This document shows, in pieces, positions 44,265-59,232 of a DNA stretch of 64,000 nt. Both the position numbers and the translations under genes were made by a program. Each line of letters starts with the position of its first letter. Within the stretch, counting starts at the first letter, position 1. The notes below the pieces were generated by a model. It did no database searches. It saw only the letters and a list, made by a program, of their open reading frames with translations, and was not told where the DNA came from. Origin of the DNA: Oscheius sp. JU75 (taxonomy: Eukaryota; Nematoda; Chromadorea; Rhabditida; Rhabditidae); contig JASJZC010000005.1 in NCBI GenBank assembly GCA_037178855.1, positions 8,990,001 to 9,054,000 of the forward strand, given 5' to 3'.

Positions 44265-45639
44265 GGAAGTCCTCATTGTTTCTCATGCTTGAGAAGTATA
44301 ACTAATGAACTATATATCACATCAGTACGTTACATAGTTTGAACAGTTAGCATAGATAAATCAAAACGTTCAATGGAACAGTGTTCTATCAATATTCCAG
44401 TCATCTAGCTGCTATTAAAAGTTTCACAACAGGTCGCATTTTAAATCTTTTCTTATTTTTTCAGTGCCAATACATATATGACAAGTTTCTTGCTGGCATC
44501 ACACCTACAGAGAGTGAACAACAACCCCATAAAGAACGTAAATGATATATTTTTTTTTTCGATAAGACGGTACTGATTTCCTGGTTTGTCATCTATTAGT
44601 CTGTTTCCGATTTATTGCCGTTCAAAGAAAACTCCTCTGTTTCGTGCGTTCCTACTCCCTCATTAGAATCCATTGTCTCGTGTGTCACATTCGGAGACAC
44701 CCGCGACATACTGGATTTGGAACCTCACAGAGACAGAGGAAAGAGAAAGGGACGGCCAGAAGCAGACAGTGAATGGTCAGAGATGCAGAGTAGGGGTCGG
44801 GGAAGGGAGAACCTTCTCTCTCTCCTATACTAGAGTTCATGGGTCGCATCAATTTGCATTCAGTCCATCCTATTCAACATCGAAAAATCAATTTGAGTGG
44901 GTTAGAGACATGTTTTCCACTTGAAAATTTGCATTTTTCCTCTTTCGGTGCTCCCGAATATTGATCTTAGCTTTTTAAGGGTCCCTTTCTCAGATTTCCA
45001 TGATATTCTAGGCAATGTTTAAAAAAAACTAGTTTTCTCTTTTCTATTTACGTTCAAAATCCTCTGGTAACCATCAAGGCTTTTGCAACAGGTCGTTTTT
45101 GATGTTTTCGAAGGAGAGTTATCCCGAATTTTATATGTTTACTGAAGAATTTTTCACTTTCTTTTGAGATCCGCTTTTTCATTTTTACACAATTCTCAAT
45201 TTTTGTTTGCGGTTTTCCGAGTTTATACAAAACAAGAGAACATTTCCGGTAAAATATCGATTTCGTGTACCGTAGTAATCGTGCCCCTTGACATTTGAAC
45301 GTCTTACAGATTAATGAACTTTTTTTCCTTTTCTTCTCTTTTCGATTTCAGCAACATTTTGCACCGCTATTGAGAGCGGCACTGATCGAAATGCCCGTCA
45401 CTCTCCCTCAGTCCATCTCTCCTCTCTTTTCCCCGCCAGGAGGCGGTCCTAATTAAGACCTCTGCTGTTTCTTTCGTTTTTTTTTTTTGGAAAAATTCTA
45501 TATGACACATATTTTTCAGAAATCTTCTCGAGTGGGACCAGATTCGCAGTATTAACTATGTAACAGAGTAGACGAGATTATTTTAAAAATTAAACAAGTG
45601 AGTGTTTGCTATTGATTCTGTGTAATTTGGTCATTTAGT
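44265..45639. other. Stretch without recognised gene
   Basis: T-rich sequence; the right end holds the promoter of the BEACH gene and a TTTAG acceptor one base before its ATG. Frames near 44615-44924 are unsupported. Confidence 0.45.
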
Positions 45640-48600
45640 ATGTCGGACGGACGAAGCGAACGAACACTATCATTGCTTCATTTGAGGAAAACGTACTCGG
45701 AATATGCCAAGGTTCCACTGGGAGGACAGAAGGAGGTGGATCACACGAGAATCTTGCCACTTTTCAATAGGGTGAGCTTATCATTGTGTTTTCATTTTGA
45801 ACAGACAAACATTTCCACTGCCTTTCTACAATGCACTCAGTTACCAAAACTTCCCGGTAGTTCCAAAATAAGAATTGTTACAAAAGTTTCAACATTTTTC
45901 AGGTCATGTCCATGTACAATCCAACGGAGCTCTGCGGAGAGTTCAAGGAAATCGTCCCTTTCACCTCCTTCCTCTCCAGCTTTTTGGTTCGAGAAATTAA
46001 ACAAAGGTAGCAATTTCTTATTATAGTTAAATTTTTCCTCTTTCAGAGCATCTAGCCAGACGACTCAAGAAGCGGCCTCCTCAATAGCCGAATTTTTTCA
46101 CCCCAGTTCTTCAAGTAAAGGATGGCTATTACTCAATTCAGTACATTTTCTAATATGCTCGTAAGTTAGTGTTTTTTTCGAGCCAAGTTTTATTTCCAGG
46201 GGTGAATTATCAATAGTCGAAGCCGCGTGTAAAATGTCCTTACCAAGCACGATGGTCAAGACTGTGTATCTCTTTTTTGATCTCCCTCCAGGTGACGAGG
46301 AACAGCGGAAACAGTTGAATAATCTCTTCACGGATATGATGGAACGACTTGCGGGTTTTGTGTAAGTTTTTTGCTTCATGCCATAAATTTTGATACTGTA
46401 GATGTGTTACTGAAGAACTGATTAGGAAGGACGATCTCATGCTCATTTTTGTTGGGGCCTCATCCATTGTACCCAATATCAACATATTGTGGAGGAGGAC
46501 TATGGCAAGGATGTTGGAAGCGTTGTCTAGCAAGGTAAGAGAAACAAAGTTAGGGTTGCTAAAACGTTTAAATTCCGTTAAATCCACTTTTTTTCTCAGG
46601 CACTAAACTCCAATGCCATCAAGTTCATCCACAACAAGGACTGCATCTCAACCTATGTCAAAACGCTGAGTTCCAAGACCTTGAGTGGAGAGGAAGGAGC
46701 CGAGATGATCATTTCGCTTCTCTGTGTATTGAAAGATTCTGGAAAGGCCACAAATCAACTCCTTGATGACTTCTTCCGCGTTGACGGCTATCAAGCCATC
46801 AAGGACTTCCTGCTCCGGCACCAGACGGATATCGAGCTTGTTAGGAACACCCTCCTGATGCTAGTCTCGGTTATAACGACAGGCGCTATGGAGCTGAGAC
46901 CGCAGGTAGACAGTTTTGTGATTATTTTTAACCAAAATATGGTTCCAGTACAACTCTGGTTTGATACAGATGGGAACCTTCAGTCTGCCAGTGCCTTCTG
47001 GAGCTGGTTTGAGCGTTAGGAACATCAACGCATTCAGCTTACTATACCAAATGTACTTGGAGGTTGGTCTTATAACTTCTCTCCTAGACAGCCGCGCTTT
47101 CAGACCGACAACAACGAGGTTTCTGCCACTGTTATCGACGTTATTCACTCTATCTACACGTGTGATCCAGCCAACTATTTTATTCTGGACAGAGACTATC
47201 CGTTGTCTATCTTCATCGAACAGATGCATCAGAAGAATAACTCTGTACATGTAAGCAAACTTACTTTTAGTTAAGAATTAATGACTGTAGGGTAAAATCC
47301 TGGATCTGATCGAGTTCTGTGTCTTCCAACTAAATCACATTCCTTGTAAGGAACTCATCAGTATGTGTGTCCTGATCAAGACGGAGCTTTGTCAGGGAAG
47401 AACGGAGATTGGAGTTTCGGTTGTTCAGTCGGCTTTTAGACTGCTGACTGTGGATAACCTCATGAAGGTAAGCTATTTCTCCTTTTCGACAAGTTGACCT
47501 CCTTCTGTATTCTCTAAAGAATTCACTTTCAGGACGCCTTCCGCGAAGTCGGTCTCCTAGACACTCTCTGCTACACTGTCAACAGTCTCTTTAGTAAATC
47601 ACAGCGTAATCTTCCGTTCTTTTCTTGCAAAATTATCCATTTCAGACCAGGAGCTTTCCACAAACGAGAAGAAACTGACTCTCCTGGCCACTGACCTACT
47701 GACAGTTATTATCAAGGGGAATGTTGAGAATGCCAGTAAGTTTGAAGTTTATTTGTTTGCAGGCCAAGATGTTTAGAAATGTTCACGGATTGCTTCACTC
47801 CAAAACAATTAATCAACGTGATAACTGGTGTTGACGGGGAGTGGAGAGGCAGCGGTCTTCAGCTTCTGAAACAGCTTCTTCTCTTGGCCATTTCTGATCA
47901 GTATATGGGAGGAGTGGTACAGGTTATCAATTTGAACAGTCCACAACAACAGCTGGAACTGAACAACGATCTGTTGAAGGTTGAAAGAGACTAGAACGGC
48001 CTCTAAAATAGACTTTCAGATGGTTCTCGGAGTGCTAAGAGAGTCTCACAAGGTCAGAGTGCAGTTCCGAAAGACTGGAGGCTATCTTGCTTTCATTTCC
48101 ATGATGTTGAATCTGGAAGGAGTTTTTGGGAATCTGGAGAACATTCAAGGTTTGTGAAAATTAAAGTTGCATTTTTCATTTTGAATAGTGAACGATGAAT
48201 CGTTTTCACCATGTGTCACATTTGGTCAAATTTGTAACTTTCAGGAGCTGTTCCTGAGCAAGAGACAGCCCTGCTCGACTTCATTCATCTCATCTTCAAA
48301 GTCTTATCGATTAGCATGAGATACGAGCCTTCAAACGCCAAATATTTCTTCCACGAGGTAAGATTTGCAATTTCGTTCTTATTCGGATTTTTAGGTCGGT
48401 TGGGACAGCATAACAACAGTCCTTAGACTGACTGGTGTCTTCTCAGAGACTGGAATGATTGATGTCGACCATTCAGAGTGGAAACTGACATCTTCTGAAG
48501 TGAAAAACGAACTGGCTACTTGTCATTACGTCTTCAAAATGGATGAGAATGTCAAACTTGGATCTATTCCGGACAAAATGCCTCCCTCAATTTTTTTCTC

Positions 48601-51600
48601 CTGCTATGTGATTCGCTTACTGTTTAACTTGGCTCTAGATAATTATGAAAAGTAAGAGAAACTCTTGATTTGGCTAATCTGTGAGCTTAGGATCTCAACT
48701 GATGTTCAATGGTCCGAAGACGACTCTCTGGAAGACAGCATAGTTTCGTGGACTTCGTCGATTCTGGTTCATCCTGGAGCAGTGCTCTCCATTCTGAATT
48801 TGCTGCCGAGTATCCATGCTCACGATAACAGATGGACAGTGGCTGCCCAATACTACTGTTCACTCTTGTTGAAAGCCTTGCTGAAGCCGGAACGGAATCA
48901 GCAAATGATGTGTCAGGTGGGCATTTGTCTCAACTTTTTTCTGATAGAGCAAGAATTACAGCGAGATGGTTTTGAGTTTGTTCTTCACTAGATATTCTTT
49001 CCAATATTAGAACATGAAAAATTTAACAGATGCCCCCTTCAACAGTACAGTTCCAGGTCGAGATGCCTCGTCACTTGATGCAAATCTCTTCGAAGCTGTT
49101 CCTCTGTGAGACTCATCTTCTCCTTCAGACATTCTACTACCTCCTGGAGCGACTATCCTACCAGGCTATGCAGCCGAATCAGCTCAGGTAGTTTTTTCCC
49201 ATCCATTTAAATTTCGTCTATTCCAGGCACTTCCTCCGTCTTGACCTCCCACTCTGCTGTCGAAATCTGGACGAGAACGACGGAGAAGAGCCGATCAGAT
49301 CCAACGAGGGTGGTCCTGTACCGCTTCAACGGGTCAGAGCTCTTGTTTCGATGATGACTCCGAGAGATCAGCGGCTTTCCCAGGCTCCTTCATTCATCGA
49401 GCTGGATATGGCTATGGAAGGCTTCGGAGCACTGTTCGTCCCGTCTCTATCGCCTCTTTTCTCAAGCACCAGGACTGAGAGAATTTTTCCACCGCTCAAC
49501 GGAATGACCTTCTCCACATGGCTCTACGTCGATGCCTTCTCGGATAAGAAGGCCGACGCTCATCCGCTCAGAATGCTCACTATCACCCGTACCGTTTCGT
49601 GGCAAGATGAGAGACGAAAGCAGATCCCGTCAAACCTGGCCTGCTTGACGATCCAGATCAGTCCAATAGATCATTCTCTCTTGGTCTCTACAGAGGAGCT
49701 AGAAAATGGCGGTGTCGATCTAGAGAAAGAAGTCAAGTTCCCATCTGACAAGGTGGTCCGAGTCGCGATGGCTGATATCATCCGACCCATGGAATGGAAT
49801 CACTTTTGCATTATTCTGACAAGGTCGGTTCTGAAACCGAGTACTGTGACAGTCTACCTCAATGGGAAGGTGATAGCTCATCAGAAGATCCAGTACATTG
49901 TCCAGACGGCTGGAGGAGCTGCTACCCAGCTGGCTCATACTCATGCTATCAATGCAGTTATTGGAACCCTACCGGCTCATCGGAGACCAAGTCGACTACG
50001 CTATCGAGTCGCGTCTACCTTCCTTGTTGAGGAGCCATTGCCACAGGAGATTGTTCGGTCCATTTACAATCTGCAACCTCATTATGTTGGGAATCTACAA
50101 GCTGCAGCTCCAGATGGTACCGCTCTGGTCCAAGAGGAGAAGATTGTCTTGTCACTCAATGGGCTTTCGACTACGGAGCTGACCCTGGCCAAGATTCGGA
50201 GTATGCACAGCAAACTGGACGCTGAAATGCTTGCACCACACTTGGGAATCAGTCCTCTAGACAATGGAAATCCGCTGAAAATACATCTGAACACGGCAGA
50301 TGCCTCAGTTGGAGCTGGAAGAAGTTTTGGAGCTGTGGTCGTCGGGTACCTTGGAATGCGATCCTTCAGTCCTCGACCAGTTCCACGTCTTTTGGACTCT
50401 ATGGGCGGTTTCGCTTGCCTCTACGGTCTCGTGGCCATGGCAACAGATGCCGAAGGACTATACGCTTCCCTGAAAGCTGTAGTATCTGCCGTGAGATCCA
50501 ACAGTAATCTACAGAACACTCTCCTGGGAAATAGAGCCTACCAGACACTGGCTGTACTTCTGGAAGACAAGGCTCATCTTCTGAACTCCCATATCATGCA
50601 CATGGTTTTCAGTATGACCGGAACGCTGGATACTTCCAAAGAAACTGCAACGATTCCATGTACCCAAGCCTTTGATGATCTTCTCTGTGATCCGGACGTT
50701 TGGGCGAAAGCTCCTCCCGACCTTCATCGGATGTTGTACGAACATTTCTACGAGCTGATCACGGATCATCAGAGGGAGAATCTACAGATTGTTCGGAGGT
50801 CTCCAATGCTGTCAAGGATGCTCTTCACCATTTTTGATCACCCGGAATTGCTACCAATTACAAATGAGATCGTGTTCAATCTACTCTCAGCCATCGCTCA
50901 GCCACCTTGTGACAACAGAAGCATGTTGAAGTTGGGACAGGCAATAGCGGCAACCCTTTTTACGACAGAAGAGGAACTGGAACAAGAATCACGACAACCG
51001 TTCCACATTGCAGAGCTCCAGACGAAGCTCTTGGCCAATTCAAAGATTGAAGAAGGGAAGCCGAGCGTCTTGTACATGGTCTACATCAGGAACAGACTTC
51101 TGAACATGTTGGCCAACTGTCTCTCTCATTCTAATCCGGAAATCAACAAGCACATGTCGGAGCAGATGGTCAAGGTGCTTGGATTTGACTGGATCCTGGC
51201 TCTTCTGTCACCGAGAGTCCATTCGGCTACAGCGTTTCTGGCATTGAGAATACTTTTGGCTCTACTAGCTCATCCGAACCTTCTGAGCAAGTTCAGAGAA
51301 GGAAGTGGAAATGGAGGATGGTTATCCGATGCAGATTCTGTGGTTAGGAATAGAGCGGCGGTAAGTTTTTGAATAGAAGACATAATGACTGTAACAGAGT
51401 GAGGGACGGTAACAGTGACAGAAAAGCATTTTCAGGTCGTTCTCGGCTTCTCAGTCTCTGCTCATGGTGGCTCTGTCGGCTCGAAAATTGATATGAACCC
51501 TGAACTCAAGAACTGTGCCGGATTTGCTGCTCTGGAACACGTCATGGCTGCTCACGCTGAGAAGCCTCACGCCTATTTGGCTATGCTCAGTCTCCTGGTT

Positions 51601-54600
51601 GGCCAACCCATCAAAGATCTCCGTTTCTGTGAGAGTTTCAATGTTGACCAAGTTTGGACCCATGTATTTGGTCTCTCCTTGAGCAGGTAGTCTTTTTCTG
51701 TTTTAACATTGATATCTCATTCAGTTCGGTCTACGACGCTATTTCCAACGCCGAGTTCTGTTACGAGGCCCTCTTGCCACTGTTCTCCATGCTCCGAGCT
51801 GCCATTTACTGTGGAAACGAGGCTCTGCAAGGCTGGCATGTCTCCTACCCACAGGCCGTCCTCCAAATGATTTCCTTTCTTTACCAGAACAGCCACAACT
51901 TCTTCGTAGTATCTCATTCAGAGGATGTCTTTCTGGCACTCTTTTCCAGTCTTATCCAGGTAATTTAGACCTTTTGACTTTACAAAATCTTTTTAGGATA
52001 CCAACGCGATGGGTGTCAAAAGTGAGGCAGCTGACAGAAGAGACAGTGCCTCACCAGACGTGGAAAGGACCAAAGAATGTACGTAGTTCATCTTCGATTT
52101 TCTTAATACAAATTTTTGCAGTTCTTCTCCAAAACACGACGGTCAAAGGAGTTCTTGACATCCTGAAACGAATCTTCTGTGACGACTTCCAAATTGCTTC
52201 GGGGTCTAGAGCAGATAGTTTGGTCGACGTGGTCATTGAGAGTATAGCTGAGGGAGGAGCCACGAGAAAACTGCAGACCATAGCTTTGAGCGCTCTTGTA
52301 CATACTGTAAGTGTTACTTTGATTTCTGTACAAAAGCAACTGATTCAGAGTCTCGAACACTTGATCAGCACAGATCTCCTGATTTCTTCCGCCTTGCCAC
52401 CAAATGTACCACCTCAATCCTTGACCCAGGTTAGTACAAGTTGGCCCTGTACAAAGGGAGACATTTTATCACAGTTTGAACCGACGTGATTAGTTAACTT
52501 TCAGGTCGGCGTGAACATCTCGTACACCGTCTCTCGGATAGTCGACTCTCTGTGGAATGGGCTCTTGGTCGATGACCCTCTTCGTCTTCTCAACTCTCTC
52601 TACCACATCTACGGAATAGCCAGTCGGAAGGAGAACAAGGCTATCAATCTGGACAGCTTAACCACCTCCATCATGAGAACAGTCCTCTACATTCTGAGTC
52701 GCCCCATCGATCAGGTCTCCGTCCAAATGACCGTCCTGGACACTCTATCTTCTCTCGTGGTCAAGAGAATAATCTTTCTCTCCTCGAACGAAGCCTGGTT
52801 CTTCACTTCACTGACTCATTTGATTTTCATGCTCTCTGTTACGCCGGATATTTTGGAAAGGGAACAGCAGGCAATCGAGCGAGCAAGTGCTCAAGTAGCC
52901 TTATGTGCCTCGAAGGTCTGGACGGACGTGATCATTACCAAGAAGGCTCTTCTGGAGGAGGCCTTCAAGAAGCAGACTGTCGGTGAATTGAACGCTGCTC
53001 GTGCCCTGCTAGCCAACTCTGCTGGTATTGCTTGGAGTCAATTTGTTGACTCACAGCTTCACCCTACGACTACGATGAACTCGGCCAAAGATCTCCAACA
53101 GCAAATCAGTTCACGGATCACGAGAGTAGCTTCGGGATTGAGTAAACTAGCCGGGAAGAGGAGTCTGACAACACATTCGTCTCTCACCGGCTCTGCTCCC
53201 TGGAAGAACACGAGCATTGACAAAGAAGTTGTGCACATGTGGCTTAAGGTCCATGTCAGCCTTTTGAAAGAACTGGTCACCACACAAGCCACCAGATACC
53301 ATGAGTGGCATGCTCATGTCAGAAAGTGGTCTCTACACGAGTGGCACCAGCTGGAAGCCGAGCTGACGAGAGAGCGGGGAATTTGGGGACCTGAACAATC
53401 GTCGAGACTGGATAAGTACAGACTGGACACTTCCGAAGGCCCGTCGAGGATACGAAGAAAACTGGTCCCCAATAGATTCTTTTACCACATGTACCCGTAC
53501 AGGCCGCATTTGGATGATCCAGCTGCTGTAAGTTAAGGTCTCGACTGCTGTAAGCATGAGAGTTTAGAAAGCTCTGAGGGCGAAGGTGGCCATCTCCAAA
53601 GACAGTTCCCAATATTATGAGGCCTGTATGAAGAGGAGACCGAGAACCATGGACGCCAGAATCATCGATACGGCTGCTGCCGTTGCCACTCCTTCAGAAG
53701 AGAAGCCATCTTTCACTTTTGGCGATCTTGCACGTAAGGAACTTTTTTCCTCTTAGGTAAATTTAAATTCAGAACTGAGCACCTCTCTGATTCGGCGTTT
53801 GTCAATCCGCCAATCCACTGATGAAGAACGTCTGTCTCAAGACCAAGCCCCTGAAGAGGAAAATGGTCTCGAGGAAGAGAAGAACAGCGAAGTGAGAGAC
53901 GAGGAACAGGAGGAGGAAAACTCATCGTCGTCGGAGAAGCTAAAGCCTGACAAAGAAGAACTAAACAGCAGGGAGGAAAAGAAAGAGGAGGAGAAGAAAC
54001 GAGGACCAGACAATCAGACCTTGTTGAGATTACTGGAGCAAGGAGAACAGCTTCACAGCATGTTCCGCTGTGCCAGAATCATGGGTCTGGAAACAGCTGA
54101 AGGCTTGTTGCTCTTCGGAAAGGATCACTACTACGTGGTTGATGGTTTCACTCTGCTCAAGACCAGGGAGATCAGAGACCTTGACTTTTTAAGTCAAGAA
54201 CTACACGATCCCATTGTTCCATACCAAGCGACAGGGTGTACCAAGCCACCGAGGACGTCAAGAATTTGCAGCAAATTCAGTTATGAGGACATCAAGGAAG
54301 TTCATAAGAGAAGGTAAGTAGCTAGACAAGAATTACTAAACCATTCACTGTTTAGGTACCTGCTCCAACCAATTGCTTTGGAAGTCTTTAGCGGTGACGG
54401 TCGGAACTACCTGTTGGCTTTCCCCAAGAAAATCCGTGACCGTGTCTACGAAAAGTTCACTGCGATGGCCAAAAGTCGTTTCGATGCCGGAGCCGAATCT
54501 ATCAGTGGCCAGAAAGCAAACATGGCGATCGAGCAAAACAGTCGGACGAGTCTTCTAAACTCTCTAATACTCGGACAACAATCTGTGACGCAGAGATGGA

Positions 54601-57098
54601 TCAGCGGTCAGATCACCAACTTCCAATACCTGATGCATTTGAACACGCTGGCTGGAAGGTCCTACAACGATCTCTCACAGTATCCTATCTTCCCGTGGGT
54701 CCTGGCCGACTATACCTCGCCTATGCTGAACTTCAACAATCCTCACACGTTCCGTGACTTTTCGAAGCCGATGGGAGCGCAGAATCTTTCGAGGCTGGAA
54801 CAGTTCTTGAAGAGGTACCGAGAATGGGACGATCCAACCGGAGAGACACCTCCCTACATGTATGGAACTCACTATTCATCAGCTATGATTGTCGTGTCCT
54901 ACCTGGTTCGATTGGAACCCTTCACACAACAGTTCCTCAATCTCCAAGGTGGTCATTTTGACCTAGCTGATCGGATGTTCCATAGTATCGGAGATGCCTG
55001 GCTCTCAGCAAGTCGAAACAACATGGCTGACGTCAAGGAGCTAATTCCAGAGTTTTTCACACTACCAGAGATGTTCCAGAACCGAAATCATTTCGATCTT
55101 GGAGTCAAGCAGAACGGTATCGCTTTGAACGATGTTGTACTGCCACCTTGGTGTCACGGTGACCCGAGAGAATTTGTCCGGCTCCATAGACAAGCCCTGG
55201 AGTGTGACTACGTTTCATCGCATCTACACGAATGGATCGACCTGGTTTTTGGATACAAGCAGCATGGAGAGGAGGCAATCAATGGCAACAATCTATTCCA
55301 TCATCTTTTCTACGAAGGAAGTGTTGACTTTGAGTCAATCGACGACCCACTGACAAGGAATGCTACTATCGGATTCGTCAACAACTTTGGTCAGATACCT
55401 GCTCAGCTCTTCAAGAAGCCGCATCCGCAGAAGAAGGTCAGCCCGGTGGATGGGTACCAGAACACTTCGGGGGTCACAACACAGAGACTTTTCTATCATT
55501 CACTGCATTCTCTGAAACCACCAGCCGTCCCTGTCAAGATCCTGCGATCAGCAATCGGCTCAATTCATCTCAACGAGCGAACGGGACTCACAGCTTTGGA
55601 ACAGAACAAGATCCTGTTTAGTGGCAACAAATATCTGGCCTGGGGATTTGCGGATCGTTCCATCCGTATGGGACAACTGGATTCGGACAAGTCTTCGTGT
55701 ATCCACGAGATGTGTGATTCTGAAGAGCTGACATGTGTTGCAAGTGGAGACGACAGAACACTGTTCTGTGGAAGTAGTACAGGCTGTGTTAGTGTGTGGT
55801 CAATCAACAAAAAGCCACCAAGCTTGAAGAGAAGAAAAGTACTAGATGGACATTCGGACGCTGTGACTTGTCTAGTGGTGTGCAGTGCACATGCCTTCGT
55901 CGTCTCTGCTAGTCGAGACAAAACAGTCATCATGTGGCATCAGTCGGAACTAAACTTGATTAGACAGTTGGCAAAGCACCCAGCTCCAGTTTCAGCTGTG
56001 GCTGTCAACGACACAACTGGAGATATTGCTACAGCCTGTGCGACTCTCCTACATCTCTGGTCCATCAATGGAGACCTCCTTGCCTGCATCAACACGTCCG
56101 AGACCAATCTTGCTTCCGACAGCGGGCAGATGATTCTATCCATCGCCTTCTCGACGATGAACGAATGGGATACGGACAATGTTATCATGTGTGGAACAGC
56201 CGACGGCGTGGTAAAGATCTACTCGTCTATTATGGTAGAGAACGATGGATCGGTGGAAAAGCCTCAAATTGAGAAATCTAAGTGAGTTGAGATGAAACAG
56301 AGAGATATTAAGACAGAAGGACAGACTTACAAATTTGTTCCAGCATGGAACAACCCTCCGCCTCAATTGTCCTAGCCCGTCTGGAAAGGCAAAGAAGACG
56401 GCTAAAAGTTGCTGCAAGTCAAGAAACTTCAACTTCCTCCACAGTCTCGATGTCCCACTCACCTGAACCTTCTCAATCTCCTGAACTGTTTAGAGCTGAA
56501 GGTACATTTTTTATTTTGTTTGTAAAAAAAATCTGATTCAGGTGGGCTCACTGACGAAAACCATCCCCAGTTTGTCCGAGTTCTCGTCCAAAGGGCTGCC
56601 TTAACAATGCATACGGCTTTCAACAGACCGGATAACACTCATCCAGCACCGGTGACGGCGATTGCTCCAAGCAAGTAAGTCACTTTTTCATGGTTGGAGA
56701 AAGCAGAGTTTGTCTGGGAGGAAGCAGCTTTCTATGTTGATGCAGAAACCAGTTCTGAGGTTAACCATGTCGTTCAGGGCTTGAACGTTACCAATCACAC
56801 CGTTTTCAGAGACCACCGAGCCTTATACATCGGTGATGGAATAGGTCGGGTTTGGTGCTGGCAGCCTGGAGAAGACGGTGGCCGAGCAGACCACTGGGTT
56901 CAGGACATGTCAAGACAGCGTTGTACTCAATGCCAACAGAAGTTTTCTATTGCCGATCGCAAACATCACTGCCGCAACTGTGGTCAAATCTTCTGTGCTA
57001 AATGCAGTCGATTCGAGTCCGACATCACACACATGAAAATCTCCCGACCTGTCAGGGTCTGTCAAAACTGTTTCCTACGCCTTCGAGCACAAAACTAG
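45640..57098 (+). CDS. wdfy-3: WDFY3/ALFY-like BEACH, WD40 and FYVE protein
   Basis: A long multi-exon gene coding for roughly 3000 residues. The first exons (45640-45771 and on) match the ALFY N-terminus (LHLRKTY, LPLFNR, MSLPSTMVKTVYLFFDLPPG). Helical armadillo-like exons follow to 49200; the 2.1-kb exon 49228-51360 holds a concanavalin-like part (GMTFSTWLYVDAF). A highly acidic linker lies at 53820-53995. The PH-BEACH segment starts near 54050 and BEACH continues from 54540 to 55430 (YPIFPWVLADY, FRDFSKPMG, LIPEFF). WD40 repeats follow (HSDAVTCL...SASRDKTVIMW), and the end is a FYVE finger (WVQD, RKHHCRNCG, RPVRVCQNC). ALFY is a PI3P-binding scaffold for selective autophagy of protein aggregates. 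The ATG follows a TTTAG acceptor by one base. Human ALFY is about 3500 residues, so this is slightly shorter. Confidence 0.95.
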
Positions 57099-57971
57099 CC
57101 CTGTTTGTTACAATTTACAATTCAGTTATTTATCTCATTTCTTTTGCATATATTTGAGATTCTTCACATCACCCGGTCTCTCCCAATCTCGCACTTTTTA
57201 TATCTCATAGCTTTTATCTGCCCTATATTGAGTCCAACCAAGCCGGGTACCTGTATCACATGTTGTGGCTCTTCCTTGTTTGTGATTTCTTCTGCTTATT
57301 TATTGAATCTATTATTTTTTGAGTACATTGCAATGAACATGCAAGAGAGACGGACAGACAGAGAGACATTGAAACAGAGGGCACGCAACTTATAGCAGGA
57401 AACAGTATCCAGCAACCTGTCCCTGCCTCTCGTCCACCAAAAAAATCGGATTGTGTTTCCATCAGGGATGGGCAGATACAAAAAATTATTTCGGATTCGA
57501 ATGCATCCGAAACTCTAAAACTGTTACGGGTGCGGCTCGGATCTGGGAACTTCTACTGAGAAATTCCCAGCACTCTTTCTAACCGAGCAAAAAGTGACCT
57601 GTGACACGCCAGCAGCTTTACTGGAGGAACATCTATAAACATAACTGAGTGTACATCTAGAGAGATTTCCCCAAGGTCAGCAATACAACATTCTCACTAT
57701 TGGAGAATAAAAAAACGGCGGCAAATGTATTCTAAAAAAGCGCCCGACTTAAGTTTTGCCTGCTCCTTGCAAATTTTCCTGTCCATCCGATAAACTGGAT
57801 CATTCTCGCAACGTGATCCGCTAGCTGTGGCGCTTAGCTGATACCCTTTTGAATGTTCATTCACTTCCTTCTAACAATACACTTCGTACTTCTTCCAGTA
57901 GTGCAAACATGTATACCGACTTACACATATGAAGGTTAAAAATTTTCCAAAATGACCAGCTGTGCCTATAG
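57099..57971. other. Stretch without recognised gene
   Basis: T-rich 3' flank of the BEACH gene, then mixed sequence with a short palindrome around 57490-57512 (TTCGGATTCGAATGCATCCGAA). A signal-peptide exon for the following lectin gene was looked for and not found. Confidence 0.45.
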
Positions 57972-58753
57972 TTGAAGTAACTACTAGTCCGACAAGTACA
58001 AGTACGACTAGTACGAGTACGACAACCACAACAACATCAACTACTACGACCTCGACAACAACCACAACGACGACATTAAGTTAGTCAATTTTTGGTTTCA
58101 ATGTTTGCATGTTAGATTACGGTGAAGTGGCCATACAAGTATTTCATTTGCGACCGCCACTTTATATAGCACACCATCGTGGAATTTTCTTTACAATTCA
58201 CTAATATGTTAATTTTCAGTGGCATGTCCCAGTGTCTGGGACCAGAGTCTTGGCAACGGCTACGAATACTGTTTCGTCGCCACGGCCGCCACGTATGATC
58301 CCGCTTTGGCAATGTGTATGGCGATGGGAGCCTCTCTGCCGTCGATTGCCGACCAGGCTGAAAGGATATTTATCCGAGGTTATCAACTTGCTAAAATTGC
58401 TACAAGCATTTGACAGATCTTGCACCTACTGGACAACAGTGGCTCGGAGCAAATCGACTATGCGATTCAACCGGTGGCGCTGGACGAGGCGCAAACTGTT
58501 GGGAATGGCTGGATGGCACACCGGTAAAATATTGTAATTCTGTGGAGAAAAAGATATTTAGTGGACCTTCTTTATATGGTCTCCCGCACCTGAACCAAGT
58601 GGTACACGGGCGACTGCACCCTGTCTGGGGGTATATTTGTCTATTGCAACTGTATTTATCATTTTCCAGTTCAACTACCAGAATGCAGCTGCTTATTCAG
58701 ATGAAAGTTGCTTCGCCAGCTTTCATTACGTTTGTAAAAGATTGATTGTGTGA
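57972..58753 (+). CDS. C-type lectin domain protein with Thr-rich stalk, 5' exon missing
   Basis: Exons 57972-58079, 58220-58378, 58417-58523, 58562-58630 and 58670-58753. The first encodes a stalk almost wholly of Thr and Ser, likely O-glycosylated. The rest is one lectin-like domain: CPSVW, YEYCF, AMCMAMGASLPSI, QWLGANRLCDS, CWEWLDGTP, FNYQNAAAY, FHYVCKR. The stretch W-x-W-L-D-G-T-P and the cysteine spacing are typical; no EPN or QPD triplet is evident. Because no start codon with a signal peptide was found upstream, the gene is called 5' incomplete. A broken relative with the same stalk lies at 60110. Confidence 0.72.
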
Positions 58754-59232
58754 CTACAGCACTGTTCTATGACTGTCACTACAAACGGAGTGTTGTGAAG
58801 AAAAAAGGTAGATTGTCTTTTTGTCTTCTCAATCAATTATTTAGCGGTTTACACGGGCTCTACACCTTCAGTTTTTGTTTGATTCCTGTATAAAGTTTTC
58901 GTGATGCGGAGAGATTCATTTTATTAACGAAGAGCCGTGTCCGTATGTGTATATGTAGCCTAACACGCAGGAGCGCAGCCTCCTCTATAAAAGAAGTTAC
59001 TCAATCCAAGCCAGTATAGTCACAAGTTGACATAAGCTGACAGAAGTTAGACATTAGCGGATATTTGCTTTTATCTAGGTCCATAGATTTGAATCTGAAA
59101 GAGTGTTAGCTAAAAATGGTTGATGCTTACCAGGTGACCATATTAATACGTATATGTCTGTCTGTAACTATTGTTTTCTAACCAAATCAAGCGATTTTTT
59201 TTTTTCAAATAAATAGGGCAAACTTATCTCTA
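58754..59232. other. Stretch between lectin gene and foldback element
   Basis: No gene seen; AT-rich, with a T run near 59195. Confidence 0.45.

Noticed and set aside
45640..57098. Many antisense frames within the BEACH gene
   Set aside because: Short, without motifs, and fully overlapped by conserved plus-strand exons.
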